Source: Gaiellasilicea sp963806955
Lineage (GTDB): Bacteria > Actinomycetota > Thermoleophilia > Gaiellales > Gaiellaceae
DNA: 64,000 nt
Reading direction: 5' to 3'
NCBI GenBank assembly: GCA_963806955.1
Contig: CAWDZG010000002.1
Location: 186,001-250,000 of the forward strand
Part shown: positions 8,972 through 17,140 of the stretch, one piece after another
Position numbering within the stretch: position 1 is the first letter of the stretch
How the letters are laid out: each line of letters begins with the position of its first letter
Notes under the pieces: model-generated
The model's database searches: none
The model's input: only the letters and a program-made list of their open reading frames with translations
Told to the model about the DNA's origin: nothing
Made by a program: the position numbers and the translations under genes

Positions 8972-10156
8972 CCCCATCGCGTTCGAGAGCGCAACATCGA
9001 GCTCCACCTCGCGCGCCTCGTTGGGGACGTAGTCGAGGTCGAGCTCCGGATCGGGCGTGCGGTAGTTGATCGTCGGCGGCAGGAGCTGGTGGTGCAGCGC
9101 GAGCGCGCACATCATCGCCTCGATCGCGCCCGCCGCACCGAAGCAGTGGCCGGTGACCGACTTCGTCGAGGAGACGGCGAGCTCGTGGGCGTGCGCACCG
9201 AAGACCCGCTTGATCGCCTGGGTCTCGGCGAGGTCGCCGAGCGGTGTCGACGTCCCGTGCGCGTTGATGTAACCGACGCGCTCGGGTGCGACGCCGGAAC
9301 GCTCGAGCGCGGCCCGCATCATCTCGGCGACGCCGACGGAGTCGGGATCCGGCTGTGCCATGTGGTGCGCGTCGTTCGAGGCGCCGTAGCCCAGCACCTC
9401 GGCGTAGATCGTGGCGCCACGTGCCTGCGCTGCCTCGAGCTCCTCGAGCAGGAGGATGCAGGCGCCCTCGGACATGACGAAGCCCGCGCGCGTGGCGTCG
9501 AAGGGCCGCGACGCTCTCGTCGGGTCCTCGTCCTCTGCCACGAGCCCGCGCATCGCGCAGAAGCCGGCGAGGATCAGCGGGTGGATGCACGACTCGGTGC
9601 CACCGGCGAGCACGGCGTCGGCGGCGCCGCGCCGGATCAGCTCCGCGGCCTCGCCGACCGCATGCGAGCCGGTCGCGCAGGCGGAGACGGGCGCATAGTT
9701 CGGGCCGCGCAAACCGAGCGAGATCGCGATCTGGCCGCTGGCCGAGTCGACGAGCACGCTCGGGATGAAGAACGGCGACACGCGATCGTGCCCGCGCTCG
9801 CGCAGGACGTCGTGTTGCTCGGCGATCCCCGGTAGGCCGCCGATCGCGGAGCCGACGACGATGCCGACGCGGGACGGGTCGACCCCGTTCAGGCCGCCGT
9901 CGCGCCATGCCTCCTGCGCGGCGCCGAGCGCGAGCAGGACGTTTCTGTCCATCCGTCGCGCATCCTTCGGCGGCGCGACGGATGCGGGCTCGAACCCCGT
10001 CACCTCGCCGGCGATCCGGACGGGGAACTCGCTCGCGTCGAAGCTCTCGATGAAGCCGATCCCGCTCTCGCCGGCCACCGCAGCGGCCCACGTGGAGGGG
10101 GCGTCGAGCCCGATCGGGGTGACCGCTCCGAGCCCGGTGACGACGACGCGCTTCAT
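8930..10156 (-). CDS. fabF: Beta-ketoacyl-ACP synthase II
   Basis: 408-residue condensing enzyme of type II fatty-acid synthesis, extending malonyl-ACP onto acyl-ACP in the cytosol. The Cys-His-His triad is intact: SACATGSHAVGEA (Cys about residue 160), NAHGTSTPLGD (about 299) and GHCFGAAGAIEA (about 336). MKRVVVTGLGAVTPIG is the standard start and GLGGHNGCVLLGRL the standard end. Length is normal. It stands alone, without other fab genes nearby, so it may be an additional FabF copy. It diverges from the thioredoxin-like gene at 10202 across 45 bases. Confidence 0.95.
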   Translation of the reverse strand: MKRVVVTGLGAVTPIGLDAPSTWAAAVAGESGIGFIESFDASEFPVRIAGEVTGFEPASVAPPKDARRMDRNVLLALGAAQEAWRDGGLNGVDPSRVGIVVGSAIGGLPGIAEQHDVLRERGHDRVSPFFIPSVLVDSASGQIAISLGLRGPNYAPVSACATGSHAVGEAAELIRRGAADAVLAGGTESCIHPLILAGFCAMRGLVAEDEDPTRASRPFDATRAGFVMSEGACILLLEELEAAQARGATIYAEVLGYGASNDAHHMAQPDPDSVGVAEMMRAALERSGVAPERVGYINAHGTSTPLGDLAETQAIKRVFGAHAHELAVSSTKSVTGHCFGAAGAIEAMMCALALHHQLLPPTINYRTPDPELDLDYVPNEAREVELDVALSNAMGLGGHNGCVLLGRL

Positions 10157-10201
10157 CGCGCAATCCTAGTTAGCGATCTGCCGCGCCGGGAATCGGAACG
10201 C

Positions 10202-10513
10202 ATGCCGACCGCCCCCGCGGTCGCGCCCGTCGCGACCAAGCCCACGGCTGATCTTCTTCACCTCGTCCGTCTCCGGACAGTGCCGCCGCGTCGAGGGCTT
10301 CCTCGCGCAGGTGCTGCAACGGCGGCGGAACCACGGCACGTTCCGCGTCCTCCTCGTCGACGAAGACGAGCGGCCCGACCTGGTCGAGCGCTTCGGCGTC
10401 ACCGAGCTGCCGACCCTCGTCGTCGTCGAGAGCGAAGGCCGAGCGCGCGCGGCTCGAAGAGCCCGCGCGGCTGCAAGGAGATCGAGGAGCTGCTCGCTCC
10501 CTGGCTCCGCTAG
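10202..10513 (+). CDS. Thioredoxin-fold protein without CxxC, frameshifted
   Basis: Reading across two frame changes (near 10250 and 10450) gives a coherent domain of about 103 residues. It runs LIFFTSSVSGQCRRVEGFLA, then FRVLLVDEDERPDLVERFGV, then TELPTLVVVESEGRA and a final helix KEIEELLAPWLR. The order, with the cis-Pro TELPTLVV, is that of a thioredoxin fold. The redox motif is reduced to one Cys (SGQCRR), so disulfide reductase activity is unlikely. The flanking frames give only low-complexity Arg/Pro peptide. The start is uncertain; ATG 10202 assumes the first indel is an error. Confidence 0.55.
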   Translation: MPTAPAVAPVATKPTADLLHLVRLRTVPPRRGLPRAGAATAAEPRHVPRPPRRRRRAARPGRALRRHRAADPRRRRERRPSARGSKSPRGCKEIEELLAPWLR

Positions 10514-10549
10514 AGCGCCGCCCGCGTCCGGCCGCGGCAGAATGCGCGC

Positions 10550-11596
10550 ATGGCCCGAGGCGACGCACCGGCGCGACCGAAGGAGCTCGGCACGGCCGTG
10601 CCGTTCCCGCCGATGGAGGCGGAGCTCGTCCGCGAGCTCCCCGCCGGCGAGGGCTGGCAGTACGAGCCGAAGTGGGACGGCTTCCGCGGCCTGCTCGAGA
10701 ACGACGGCGGCGAGCTCCGGCTCTGGTCGCGCAACGGCCGGCCGCTGCTCCGCTACTTCCCGGAGCTGGCGACGCTCGGCGAGCACCTGCCTCCCCACTC
10801 GGCACTCGACGGCGAGATCGTGATCGCCCGCGACGGCGTGCTCGACTTCGACTCGATGCAGACGCGCCTCCACCCTGCCGAGAGCCGCGTCCGCAAGCTC
10901 GCGGCCGAGATCCCGGCGATCTTCATCGCCTTCGACCTGCTCCTCTGGGAGGGCGAGCCGGTGCACGAACGCGTGCTCGAGGAGCGCCGCGCCGAGCTGC
11001 TCGAGCGCGGCGACGGCTTCTGGATCTCGCCCGCGACGACCGACCTCGCGGCCGCGACCGCCTGGCTCGACCGCTTCGAGGCGGCCGGGCTCGACGGCGT
11101 CGTCGCGCAAGCGTCTCGGCGTCCCGTATCTCGCCCGGCTCGCGCGAGGCGCGTCGTGAAGGTGAAGGAGCACAAGACGGCCGACTGCGTCGTCGTCGGC
11201 GTCCGCTGGAAGCAGCGGCCGGACCGGCTCGCGACGCTCCTGCTCGGCCTCTACGACGACGACGGCGAGGTCGACTACGTCGGCTCGGCTGCGATCGGCG
11301 CCCGGAACCACGACGAGATCAAGGAGCTCGTCGTGCCGCTCCTCGACGAGAGCTCCGACCGCCGCTTCTCCGAGCCGAACCGCTGGGGCACCGGCGAGCT
11401 CGAGGAGACGCCGCTGCGGCACGAGCTCGTGGCAGAAGTGCGCTACGACAAGGTGCAGGGGAACCGCTTTCGCCACGGGACGAAGCTGATCCGCTTCCGC
11501 CCGGACAAGGACCCCGGCCAGTGCACGTGGCGCGAGGTGCGCCCGCCACGCAGAGCCGGCGACCCCACCGTTCAATCGCTGCTCAGCCGGGTATAG
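10550..11596 (+). CDS. ATP-dependent DNA ligase (LigC/LigD ligase-domain type)
   Basis: 348-residue ligase sealing nicks in DNA through an enzyme-AMP intermediate. Motif I with the adenylated Lys is YEPKWDGFRGL (about residue 42), motif III is IFIAFDLLLWEGE and motif V is VVKVKEHKTADCVVVG. A C-terminal OB domain ends with WREVRPPR. Motif IV should read DGVVAK; here it is DGVVAQ and is followed by about 17 residues of scrambled sequence. The adjacent frames spell AKRLGVPYL and PGSREA, so three single-base insertions between about 11108 and 11152 would restore the family sequence. Together with the primase at 17.9 kb it makes a split LigD-like NHEJ set; no Ku gene is present here. Confidence 0.88.
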   Translation: MARGDAPARPKELGTAVPFPPMEAELVRELPAGEGWQYEPKWDGFRGLLENDGGELRLWSRNGRPLLRYFPELATLGEHLPPHSALDGEIVIARDGVLDFDSMQTRLHPAESRVRKLAAEIPAIFIAFDLLLWEGEPVHERVLEERRAELLERGDGFWISPATTDLAAATAWLDRFEAAGLDGVVAQASRRPVSRPARARRVVKVKEHKTADCVVVGVRWKQRPDRLATLLLGLYDDDGEVDYVGSAAIGARNHDEIKELVVPLLDESSDRRFSEPNRWGTGELEETPLRHELVAEVRYDKVQGNRFRHGTKLIRFRPDKDPGQCTWREVRPPRRAGDPTVQSLLSRV

Positions 11597-11603
11597 GGCC
11601 GGT

Positions 11604-11702
11604 ATGGCCACGTACACGATCGCGAATCTGACGACAGACGTGGAGGACGCGGCGCCGCGAGGGGGCGACACGGGGATGGCCCAGGGCTGGTGGACGGACT
11701 GA
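11604..11702 (+). other. Short ORF resembling an N-terminal fragment
   Basis: A 32-codon frame, MATYTIANLTTDVEDAAPRG followed by GDTGMAQGWWTD, directly after the ligase gene. Its first 20 residues resemble the N-terminus of small actinobacterial cupin-like proteins (M-x-Y-T-x-x-N-L-x-x-D-V-E-D-x-A-P), but the cupin barrel is missing. It could be a remnant or a small peptide; there is no clear SD. Confidence 0.25.
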
Positions 11703-11718
11703 CTGGCGGCGGTTGCTG

Positions 11719-11973
11719 ATGGCCGACGACCGGCGCCAGGCCGAGACCGCGATCACGCTGAAAGCAGCGGGCCTGACGCTGCTCGGGGTGATCGTCAGCG
11801 TCGGCGTCACCGTGGGGTTCGGCGTTCCCGGGCCGTGGTGGTTCCGCGCGCTGGTGGGCGCCGCGGTCACGCTCGGCCTGGCAATCCTCGTCAAGCTCAC
11901 GAGCGGCTCTCGCCGCGGCCCGCTCGCCCGGCTCGCCAACTGGATGATCGGCGCACCAAAGCCTCGCGAATAG
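11719..11973 (+). CDS. Small two-span membrane protein
   Basis: 84 residues from ATG 11719 (TTG 11713 is an alternative). Two hydrophobic helices, GLTLLGVIVSVGVTVGF and ALVGAAVTLGLAILVKLT, are joined by a GVPGPWWF turn, with a basic tail (SGSRRGPLARLANW). No family is recognised. It is followed 23 bases later by the RsbQ-like gene and may share its transcript. Confidence 0.55.
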   Translation: MADDRRQAETAITLKAAGLTLLGVIVSVGVTVGFGVPGPWWFRALVGAAVTLGLAILVKLTSGSRRGPLARLANWMIGAPKPRE

Positions 11974-11996
11974 CCGAACGCGGCTACGATCGGGCC

Positions 11997-12788
11997 GTGA
12001 GCGCCGCCGCGAGGAACAACGCCACGGTCGGCGGGAACCCCGACGGGCAGCCGATGCTGTTCGCCCACGGCTTCGGCTGCGACCAGAGCATGTGGCGCCA
12101 CGTCACGCCCGCGTTCGCCGACGACTACCGGATCGTGCTCTTCGACAGCGTCGGCGCGGGCGGCTCCGACCTGTCGGCCTACGACCCCGCGAAGTACGGC
12201 TCGCTGCAGGGATACGCGGACGACGTACTCGAGCTCTGCCACGAGCTGGAGCTCGAGGACGTGATCTTCGTCGGCCACTCCGTCAGCGCCATGGTCGGCG
12301 CGCTCGCCGCGGCGGCGGAGCCGGAGCGGTTCGCGAAGCTCGTGCTCGTGGGGCCATCACCGCGCTACGTCGACGAGAACGGCTACACCGGCGGCTTCAC
12401 GCGCGAGGACATCGACGGTCTGCTCGAATCGCTCGACAGCAACTACCTGGGCTGGTCGCAGGCGCTCGCGCCGGTGATCATGGGCGCCGACCAGCCCGAC
12501 GACCTCAAGGGCGAGCTGACGAACAGCTTCTGCCGCACCGACCCCGAGATCGCCAAGCACTTCGCGCGGGTCACGTTCCTCTCCGACAACCGAGCCGACC
12601 TGGCGCGCGTCGCCACGCCGACGCTCGTGCTCCAGTGCTCGGACGACGTGATCGCACCGCAGGCCGTCGGGGAGTACGTCCACGAGCAGATTGCCGGCAG
12701 CACACTCGTACAGTTGGAGGCGACGGGCCACTGCCCGAACCTGAGCGCACCCGCCGAGACGATCGCGGCGATCAAAGCTTTCCTCTAG
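11997..12788 (+). CDS. RsbQ-like alpha/beta hydrolase
   Basis: 263-residue alpha/beta hydrolase close in sequence to Bacillus RsbQ, the hydrolase required for energy-stress activation of sigma-B through the PAS phosphatase RsbP. Shared stretches include FAHGFGCDQSMWRHVTPAF, the nucleophile elbow GHSVSAMVG (Ser about residue 95), SFCRTDPEIAKHFA, the acid in CSDDVIAP (about 216) and the His in GHCPNLS (about 245). The GTG start at 11997 is chosen because RNNATVGGNP follows at once. Only 5 bases separate it from a PAS histidine kinase, which probably is its signalling partner here; the hydrolysed ligand is unknown. Confidence 0.9.
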   Translation: MSAAARNNATVGGNPDGQPMLFAHGFGCDQSMWRHVTPAFADDYRIVLFDSVGAGGSDLSAYDPAKYGSLQGYADDVLELCHELELEDVIFVGHSVSAMVGALAAAAEPERFAKLVLVGPSPRYVDENGYTGGFTREDIDGLLESLDSNYLGWSQALAPVIMGADQPDDLKGELTNSFCRTDPEIAKHFARVTFLSDNRADLARVATPTLVLQCSDDVIAPQAVGEYVHEQIAGSTLVQLEATGHCPNLSAPAETIAAIKAFL

Positions 12789-12793
12789 GCGGC

Positions 12794-14240
12794 GTGGCCG
12801 CCGACGACGAGCTGGCCGCACCGCCCGAGGAGCTGCTGCACGAGAGCGCCGAGGAGCTGTACGAGCACGCCCCGGCCGGCTATCTCTCCGCGCTCCCGAA
12901 CGGGGCGCTCGTGAAGGTGAACCAGACGCTGCTCTCGATGACCGGCTACGAGCGCGAGGAGCTCGTCGGCCGCAAGCGCCTCCACGACCTGCTCGCACCC
13001 GGGGCGCGCATCTACTACGAGACGCACTATGCGCCGCTGCTCGCCCTCCAGGGCAGCGTCAGCGAGATCGCCGTCGAGCTCGTGCGCGCCGACGGGACGC
13101 GCCTGCCCGTGCTGCTCAACTCGACGCTCGTCACCGACGACGCGGGGCTGCCACGCGTGATCCGCACCACGATCTTCGACGCCTCGGACCGGCGGCGCTA
13201 CGAGCGCGAGCTGCTGCGCGCCCGCGTGGACGCGGAGTCACGGGCCCGGGCGGCGCTCGCGCTCGCGCACGTCACGGAGGGCGTGCTGCTCGTCGGCGTG
13301 GACGGGCGCATCGACGCGGCCAACGCCGCGGCGACCACGATCCTCGGGCTGCCCGAGGACGCGGTCGGACGTCCACTCCTCGAAGCGGTACCGGAGTGGG
13401 AACAGCTCGACGGGCGCATCCCCGTCAGCGGCGGGCCTGGCGGGCGAGCGGCGGCGGCCACGCTGCCGCTCACGCGAGGCGGCCTCGAGCACTGGCTCGT
13501 CGTCTCCGCCGTCGACTCGGGCGACGGCGTCGTCCACACGATCCGCGACGTCACCGCCGAGCACGGGCTCGAGCAGCTCCGCAGCGACCTCGTCGCGATC
13601 GTCTCGCACGAGCTGCGCACGCCGCTCACGGGCGTCTACGGGGCAGCCACGACGCTCCTCGCCCGCTACGCGGACCTCGGCGAGGCCCAGCGCCGCCAGC
13701 TGCTCGAGCTGATCGTCGACCAGAGCGACCGGCTCGCGCGGATCATCGACGACGTGCTGCTGACGAGCCGGCTCGACAGCGACAACCTGAGCATCGCCAT
13801 CGACGCCTTCGCCGCGGGCGAGGCGCTCGAGCGCCTGGAGGCCAACGTCGCGTCCCGGCGCGCAACGCAACCGGCTCGTGCTCGAGCCCGTCCCGCCGCT
13901 ACGCGCTCGTGGCGACGCAGAGACGACGGGCCAGGTGCTGGCGAGCCTGGTCGACAACGCGCTCAAGTACTCGACCGGACCGGTCCATGTCGGCGTCGCG
14001 AGCCGTCACGCGTCGGTCCGATTCAGCGTCACCGACGAAGGCCCCGGGATCCCGGACGGCGAGCGCGAACGAGTCTTCGAGAAGTTCTACCGCCTCGACC
14101 CGGATCAGCAGCGGGGCGTCGGCGGCACCGGCCTCGGCCTCTACATCGCGCGCGAGCTCGTGGCGAGGATGAACGGCCGGATCGGGCTGCTCCCGAGCGA
14201 GCGCGGCACCACCGTCTTCGTCGACCTCCCCGCCGCCTAG
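12794..14240 (+). CDS. PAS sensor histidine kinase next to RsbQ, frameshifted
   Basis: Two PAS domains: one with GYLSALPNGALVKVNQTLLS and GYEREELVGRK, and a second with GVLLVGVDGRIDAANAAATT. Then come HisKA with IVSHELRTPLTGVYGAATTL and a HATPase domain. Homology leaves the frame near 13855 and resumes one base over as LEPVPPLRARGDAETTGQVL, containing SLVDNALKYS, VTDEGPGIPDGERERVFEKFYR and GTGLGLYIARELVARM. The span is 1447 bases, consistent with one indel. No membrane segment. Its place after the RsbQ-like gene suggests that the hydrolase product or complex is sensed by the first PAS domain. It overlaps the convergent membrane protein gene by CTAG. Confidence 0.83.
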
Positions 14241-14629
14241 CTGCGCCGGCCGAGCACGGCGAGCGCCGCGACGTGCGTCGCCTCGGCGAGCACGAGCAGC
14301 AGGCCGTAGACGAGACCGCTCTCGCCACGCACCCCGGCGGCGAGAAACAGGCCGGCAAGTGCAATCACGAGCACGAGCGCGACGGAGGTCATCGCCTTGT
14401 GCTCGAGCAACAGCGTGCGCTCGTCGTCGTCGGTGCCGCGGAGCATCCGCAGGGTCTCGCTGCGGCCACCGACGGCCAGCGCGATCCCGAAGGCGACGCT
14501 CACGGCGCCCCACAGCAGGCCGAGTGCGAGCCGGCCGCCGATCCAGAACGCGGCGACGGTCGGAACGGCCACAGCTGCGACGAGCAAGGGCACCAGCCAC
14601 CGCGGCATCGGGTTATGCGCTTCCGTCAT
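14237..14629 (-). CDS. DUF2178-like four-span membrane protein
   Basis: 130 residues with four hydrophobic helices (WLVPLLVAAVAVPTVAAFW, LALGLLWGAVSVAFGIALAV, AMTSVALVLVIALAGLFLAA, VYGLLLVLAEATHVAALAVL). The cytosolic loop TDDDERTLLLEHKAM matches the small DUF2178-type proteins that often follow XRE regulators. ATG 14629 overlaps the end of the regulator gene by 17 bases, so they form one unit. Role unknown; the usual inference is a membrane component under the control of its own regulator. Confidence 0.75.
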   Translation of the reverse strand: MTEAHNPMPRWLVPLLVAAVAVPTVAAFWIGGRLALGLLWGAVSVAFGIALAVGGRSETLRMLRGTDDDERTLLLEHKAMTSVALVLVIALAGLFLAAGVRGESGLVYGLLLVLAEATHVAALAVLGRRS

Positions 14630-14810
14630 CGAAGATCTCCTCCACCGTCGAGTCGAAGTAGCGGGCGAGCGCGAGGGCGAGCGGCAGCGAGGGCGTGTAG
14701 CGCTCCGTCTCGATCGCATTGATCGTCTGGCGTGACACCTGCATCGCCTGCGCCAGCGCGGCCTGCGAGAGGCCTCGTGTCGTCCGCAACTTCCGGATCG
14801 TGTTCAACAT
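14613..14810 (-). CDS. XRE-family small transcription regulator
   Basis: 65-residue protein that is essentially one helix-turn-helix domain: RKLRTTRGLSQAALAQAMQV, then SRQTINAIETERYTPSLPLA, then ARYFDSTVEEIFDD. This is the short XRE class (YozG-like) that represses its own operon. The upstream region has a near-consensus promoter and nested inverted repeats abutting the start codon. The promoter spacing places the transcript start at or next to ATG 14810, so the message may be leaderless. Confidence 0.9.
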   Translation of the reverse strand: MLNTIRKLRTTRGLSQAALAQAMQVSRQTINAIETERYTPSLPLALALARYFDSTVEEIFDDGSA

Positions 14811-14860
14811 CGGTGTAAAGTTAACTTGTCATCGCTCCGATGTCAAGCCTGCTTTACACC
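14811..14860 (-). promoter_or_regulatory. Promoter and nested inverted-repeat operator of the XRE gene
   Basis: On the minus strand, -35 TTGACA (14846-14841), a 17-bp spacer and -10 TAACTT (14823-14818) lie 7 bases before the ATG. The same stretch is a nested palindrome: GGTGTAAAG/CTTTACACC (14812-14820, 14852-14860), CTTG/CAAG, and CATCG-CTC-CGATG at the centre (14830-14842). An extra 10-bp palindrome AAGTTAACTT sits over the -10. This layout fits autorepression by the XRE protein. Confidence 0.65.
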
Positions 14861-14951
14861 AGGGAAGAATCAGGGTCGAACCAGGGGCTTGCCGGATGGC
14901 GGTGCTGGCCCCCACGACCGCAAGCTGTGACCATCCCAAAGGAGGCTCACA

Positions 14952-16031
14952 GTGTCAGAGACGATGAACATCCCCACCACCCCGGAAGAGGCGCCGCCAA
15001 GGCGGCTCGTGCGCGTCGACGACGGCCGCTGGCTCGGCGGCGTCGCCGCCGGCCTCGGCCGGTACTTCGACGTCAATCCCCTGATCTACCGGATCGCATT
15101 CGCCGTGCTCGCGTTCGCGGGCGGCACCGGCATTCTCCTCTACCTCGCCGCCTGGCTCGTGATGCCCGGCGAGGCTCGCGACGAGTCGGTCGCCGTCCAG
15201 GCGCTGCGCGAGCACCGCGAGCGACCCTGGCTCCTGCTCGGCGTCGGCCTGCTCCTCCTCAGCTCGGTCCTCGTGCTCGGCGAGGCCGACGTCTGGTCGA
15301 GCTGGGGCAATGTCTGGCTGGCCGCGGCACTCGCCGGGACGGCGCTCGTCTGGTGGCACCTCGCGCACCGCGACACGCCCGCCCCGCGCACGGCCGATCC
15401 CGCGGCGGCCGCGCCGCCCCGCGCGCCGGCCCGGCCGTCGCTCGTCGCGCCCGTGCTCGGGTCGCTGCTCGCGCTCGCCGGAGGCTTCGGGCTCCTGGCG
15501 TCGCTGGACGTGTACACGATCGACGTCGACCTGGCGCTCGCCGCTGCGGTCGCACTCGTCGGGGCAGCGGTCGCGATCGGCGCGTTCAGCGGACGCCGCG
15601 TGGGCTGGCTCGTCGTGCTCGGCGTGCTCCTGCTGGCGGGCTTCGCCGGCGCCGCCTCGACGCCTGTCCCCCTCTCGGCAGGCGTCGGCGAGAAGCTCGA
15701 GCGGCCCCTCGACGCGGCCGTGCTCGAGCGCTCGTACGAGTTCGGTTTGGGCGAGTACACGCTCGACCTGTCGGCGATCGAGCTCGCGCCGGGCGAGACC
15801 CGGGTCGACGTGTCGCTCGGGATCGGCGAGCTGATCGTCACGGTGCCCGAGGACGTCGCGCTCGAGGTCGACGCGCGCGCGGGCGTCGGCGAGGTGATCG
15901 TCCTCGGCGACGCCGACGAGGGCGTCGCCGCAGACCGACGGCTCAACCTCGGCGGGACCACCGCCGACGCGCCGGTGCTCGTGCTCGACGCCGACGTCGG
16001 ACTCGGCGTCGTGGAGGTGCAGCGCGGGTGA
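14952..16031 (+). CDS. PspC-domain membrane protein with LiaF-like C-terminus
   Basis: 359 residues. The N-terminal PspC domain (about 15-75) carries DGRWLGGVAAGLGRYFDVNP and LLYLAAWLVMPGE. Several more membrane segments follow. The C-terminal soluble part (about 265-359: ELAPGETRVDVSLGIGELIV, EVDARAGVGEVIVLGDADEG) is a Gly/Val beta-repeat like the LiaF/DUF2154 sensor domain. A near-perfect SD (AAAGGAGG, 14938-14945) precedes GTG 14952. It overlaps the next gene as GTGA, forming a three-gene module with a PspC-kinase and a LuxR regulator. By analogy with LiaFSR it probably senses envelope stress and restrains the kinase. Confidence 0.85.
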   Translation: MSETMNIPTTPEEAPPRRLVRVDDGRWLGGVAAGLGRYFDVNPLIYRIAFAVLAFAGGTGILLYLAAWLVMPGEARDESVAVQALREHRERPWLLLGVGLLLLSSVLVLGEADVWSSWGNVWLAAALAGTALVWWHLAHRDTPAPRTADPAAAAPPRAPARPSLVAPVLGSLLALAGGFGLLASLDVYTIDVDLALAAAVALVGAAVAIGAFSGRRVGWLVVLGVLLLAGFAGAASTPVPLSAGVGEKLERPLDAAVLERSYEFGLGEYTLDLSAIELAPGETRVDVSLGIGELIVTVPEDVALEVDARAGVGEVIVLGDADEGVAADRRLNLGGTTADAPVLVLDADVGLGVVEVQRG

Positions 16032-17140
16032 GCACCGGCTCGTACCGGCTGCCGCTCGCCCTCCCCCGCGTGACGCGCGTGGAGGGCGGGCGCGCGCTCG
16101 GGGGCGTCGCGGCCGGAATCGGTCGCAGCTTCCGCGTCGACCCGACGCTCGTCCGGCTCACGTTCGCGCTGCTCGCCTTCGCGAACGGCGCCGGAGTCGT
16201 GGCGTATGCGGCGGGCTGGCTGGCGCTCGTGCCGGAGCAGGGCTCCCCGCCCTCGCCCCGCAGGCGGGTGCTCGGGCTGCTCGCGCTCGCGCTGGCGGGG
16301 CTGCTCCTGCTCGGCGGGCTCGGCCTTCCCGACTCCGTGATCTGGCCCGCCGCCGTCGCCACCGCGGGCTTTCTGCTCACGAAGAGCCCGCACCGGACGC
16401 GCGTCGTCGCAGGCTTCATCCTGATCGCGCTGGCGATCCTCCTCTTCGTCGATCAGAACGCCGGCAGCGGCGGTGGCGGGGCGGCGCTGGAGTCGAGCGC
16501 GGTCGCGATCGCGCTCCTGCTCGTGCTCGGGCCGTGGGCCTGGCGTCTCGCCGCCGAGCGCGACGCCGAGCGTACGGGCCGGATCCGCCAGCAGGAGCGA
16601 GCCGAGATGGCTGCCCGCGTGCACGACTCCGTGCTGCAGACACTCGCGCTCGTCCAGCGCGAAGCGGCCGATCCGCGTCGCGTCGCGACACTCGCGCGGC
16701 GGCAGGAGCGCGAGCTGCGCTCCTGGCTCTACCCCGACCCGAGTAGCGTCGAGGGCGGGCTCGCAGCCGCGATCGAGGCTGCGGCCGCCGAGGTCGAGGA
16801 GCTGCACGGCGTCCCGGTCGAGCTGGTTCGCACCGGAGACGTGCCGTTCGACGAGCGCGTCGAGGCGCTCGTGCTCGCCGCGCGCGAGGCGATGGCAAAC
16901 GCTGCGCGACACTCGGGCGCGGACGAGGTCTCGACCTTCGTCGACGTCGGTGTCGACGAGGTCGCCGTCTACGTGCGCGACCGCGGTGCCGGCTTCGACC
17001 CGGACACGCCGCCCACCGGAGCACACGGCATCGCCCAGTCGATTCGCGGCCGGATGGAGCGCGCGGGCGGCACGGCCGCGATCGTGTCCTCGGCCGACGG
17101 CGGCACCGAAGTCGAGCTGCGGCTGCGGAGGACGCCGTGA
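16028..17140 (+). CDS. PspC-domain membrane histidine kinase (LiaS-like)
   Basis: 370 residues. A PspC domain (GGRALGGVAAGIGRSFRVDP; YAAGWLALVPEQ) is fused to three or more membrane segments, then HisKA_3 with AEMAARVHDSVLQTLALVQR (phospho-His about residue 200) and an HATPase domain (AAREAMANAARHSGA, VRDRGAGFDPDTPPTGAHGI). GTG 16028 overlaps the preceding stop. The PspC input domain is shared with the upstream protein, so the two probably interact in the membrane. The cognate regulator is the next gene, also overlapping by GTGA. Confidence 0.9.
   Translation: MSTGSYRLPLALPRVTRVEGGRALGGVAAGIGRSFRVDPTLVRLTFALLAFANGAGVVAYAAGWLALVPEQGSPPSPRRRVLGLLALALAGLLLLGGLGLPDSVIWPAAVATAGFLLTKSPHRTRVVAGFILIALAILLFVDQNAGSGGGGAALESSAVAIALLLVLGPWAWRLAAERDAERTGRIRQQERAEMAARVHDSVLQTLALVQREAADPRRVATLARRQERELRSWLYPDPSSVEGGLAAAIEAAAAEVEELHGVPVELVRTGDVPFDERVEALVLAAREAMANAARHSGADEVSTFVDVGVDEVAVYVRDRGAGFDPDTPPTGAHGIAQSIRGRMERAGGTAAIVSSADGGTEVELRLRRTP

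Noticed and set aside
15140..17026. A 628-codon minus-strand open frame
   Set aside because: Lies wholly opposite the PspC module, whose three proteins have clear domains; composition is Arg/Ala/Ser/Pro noise.
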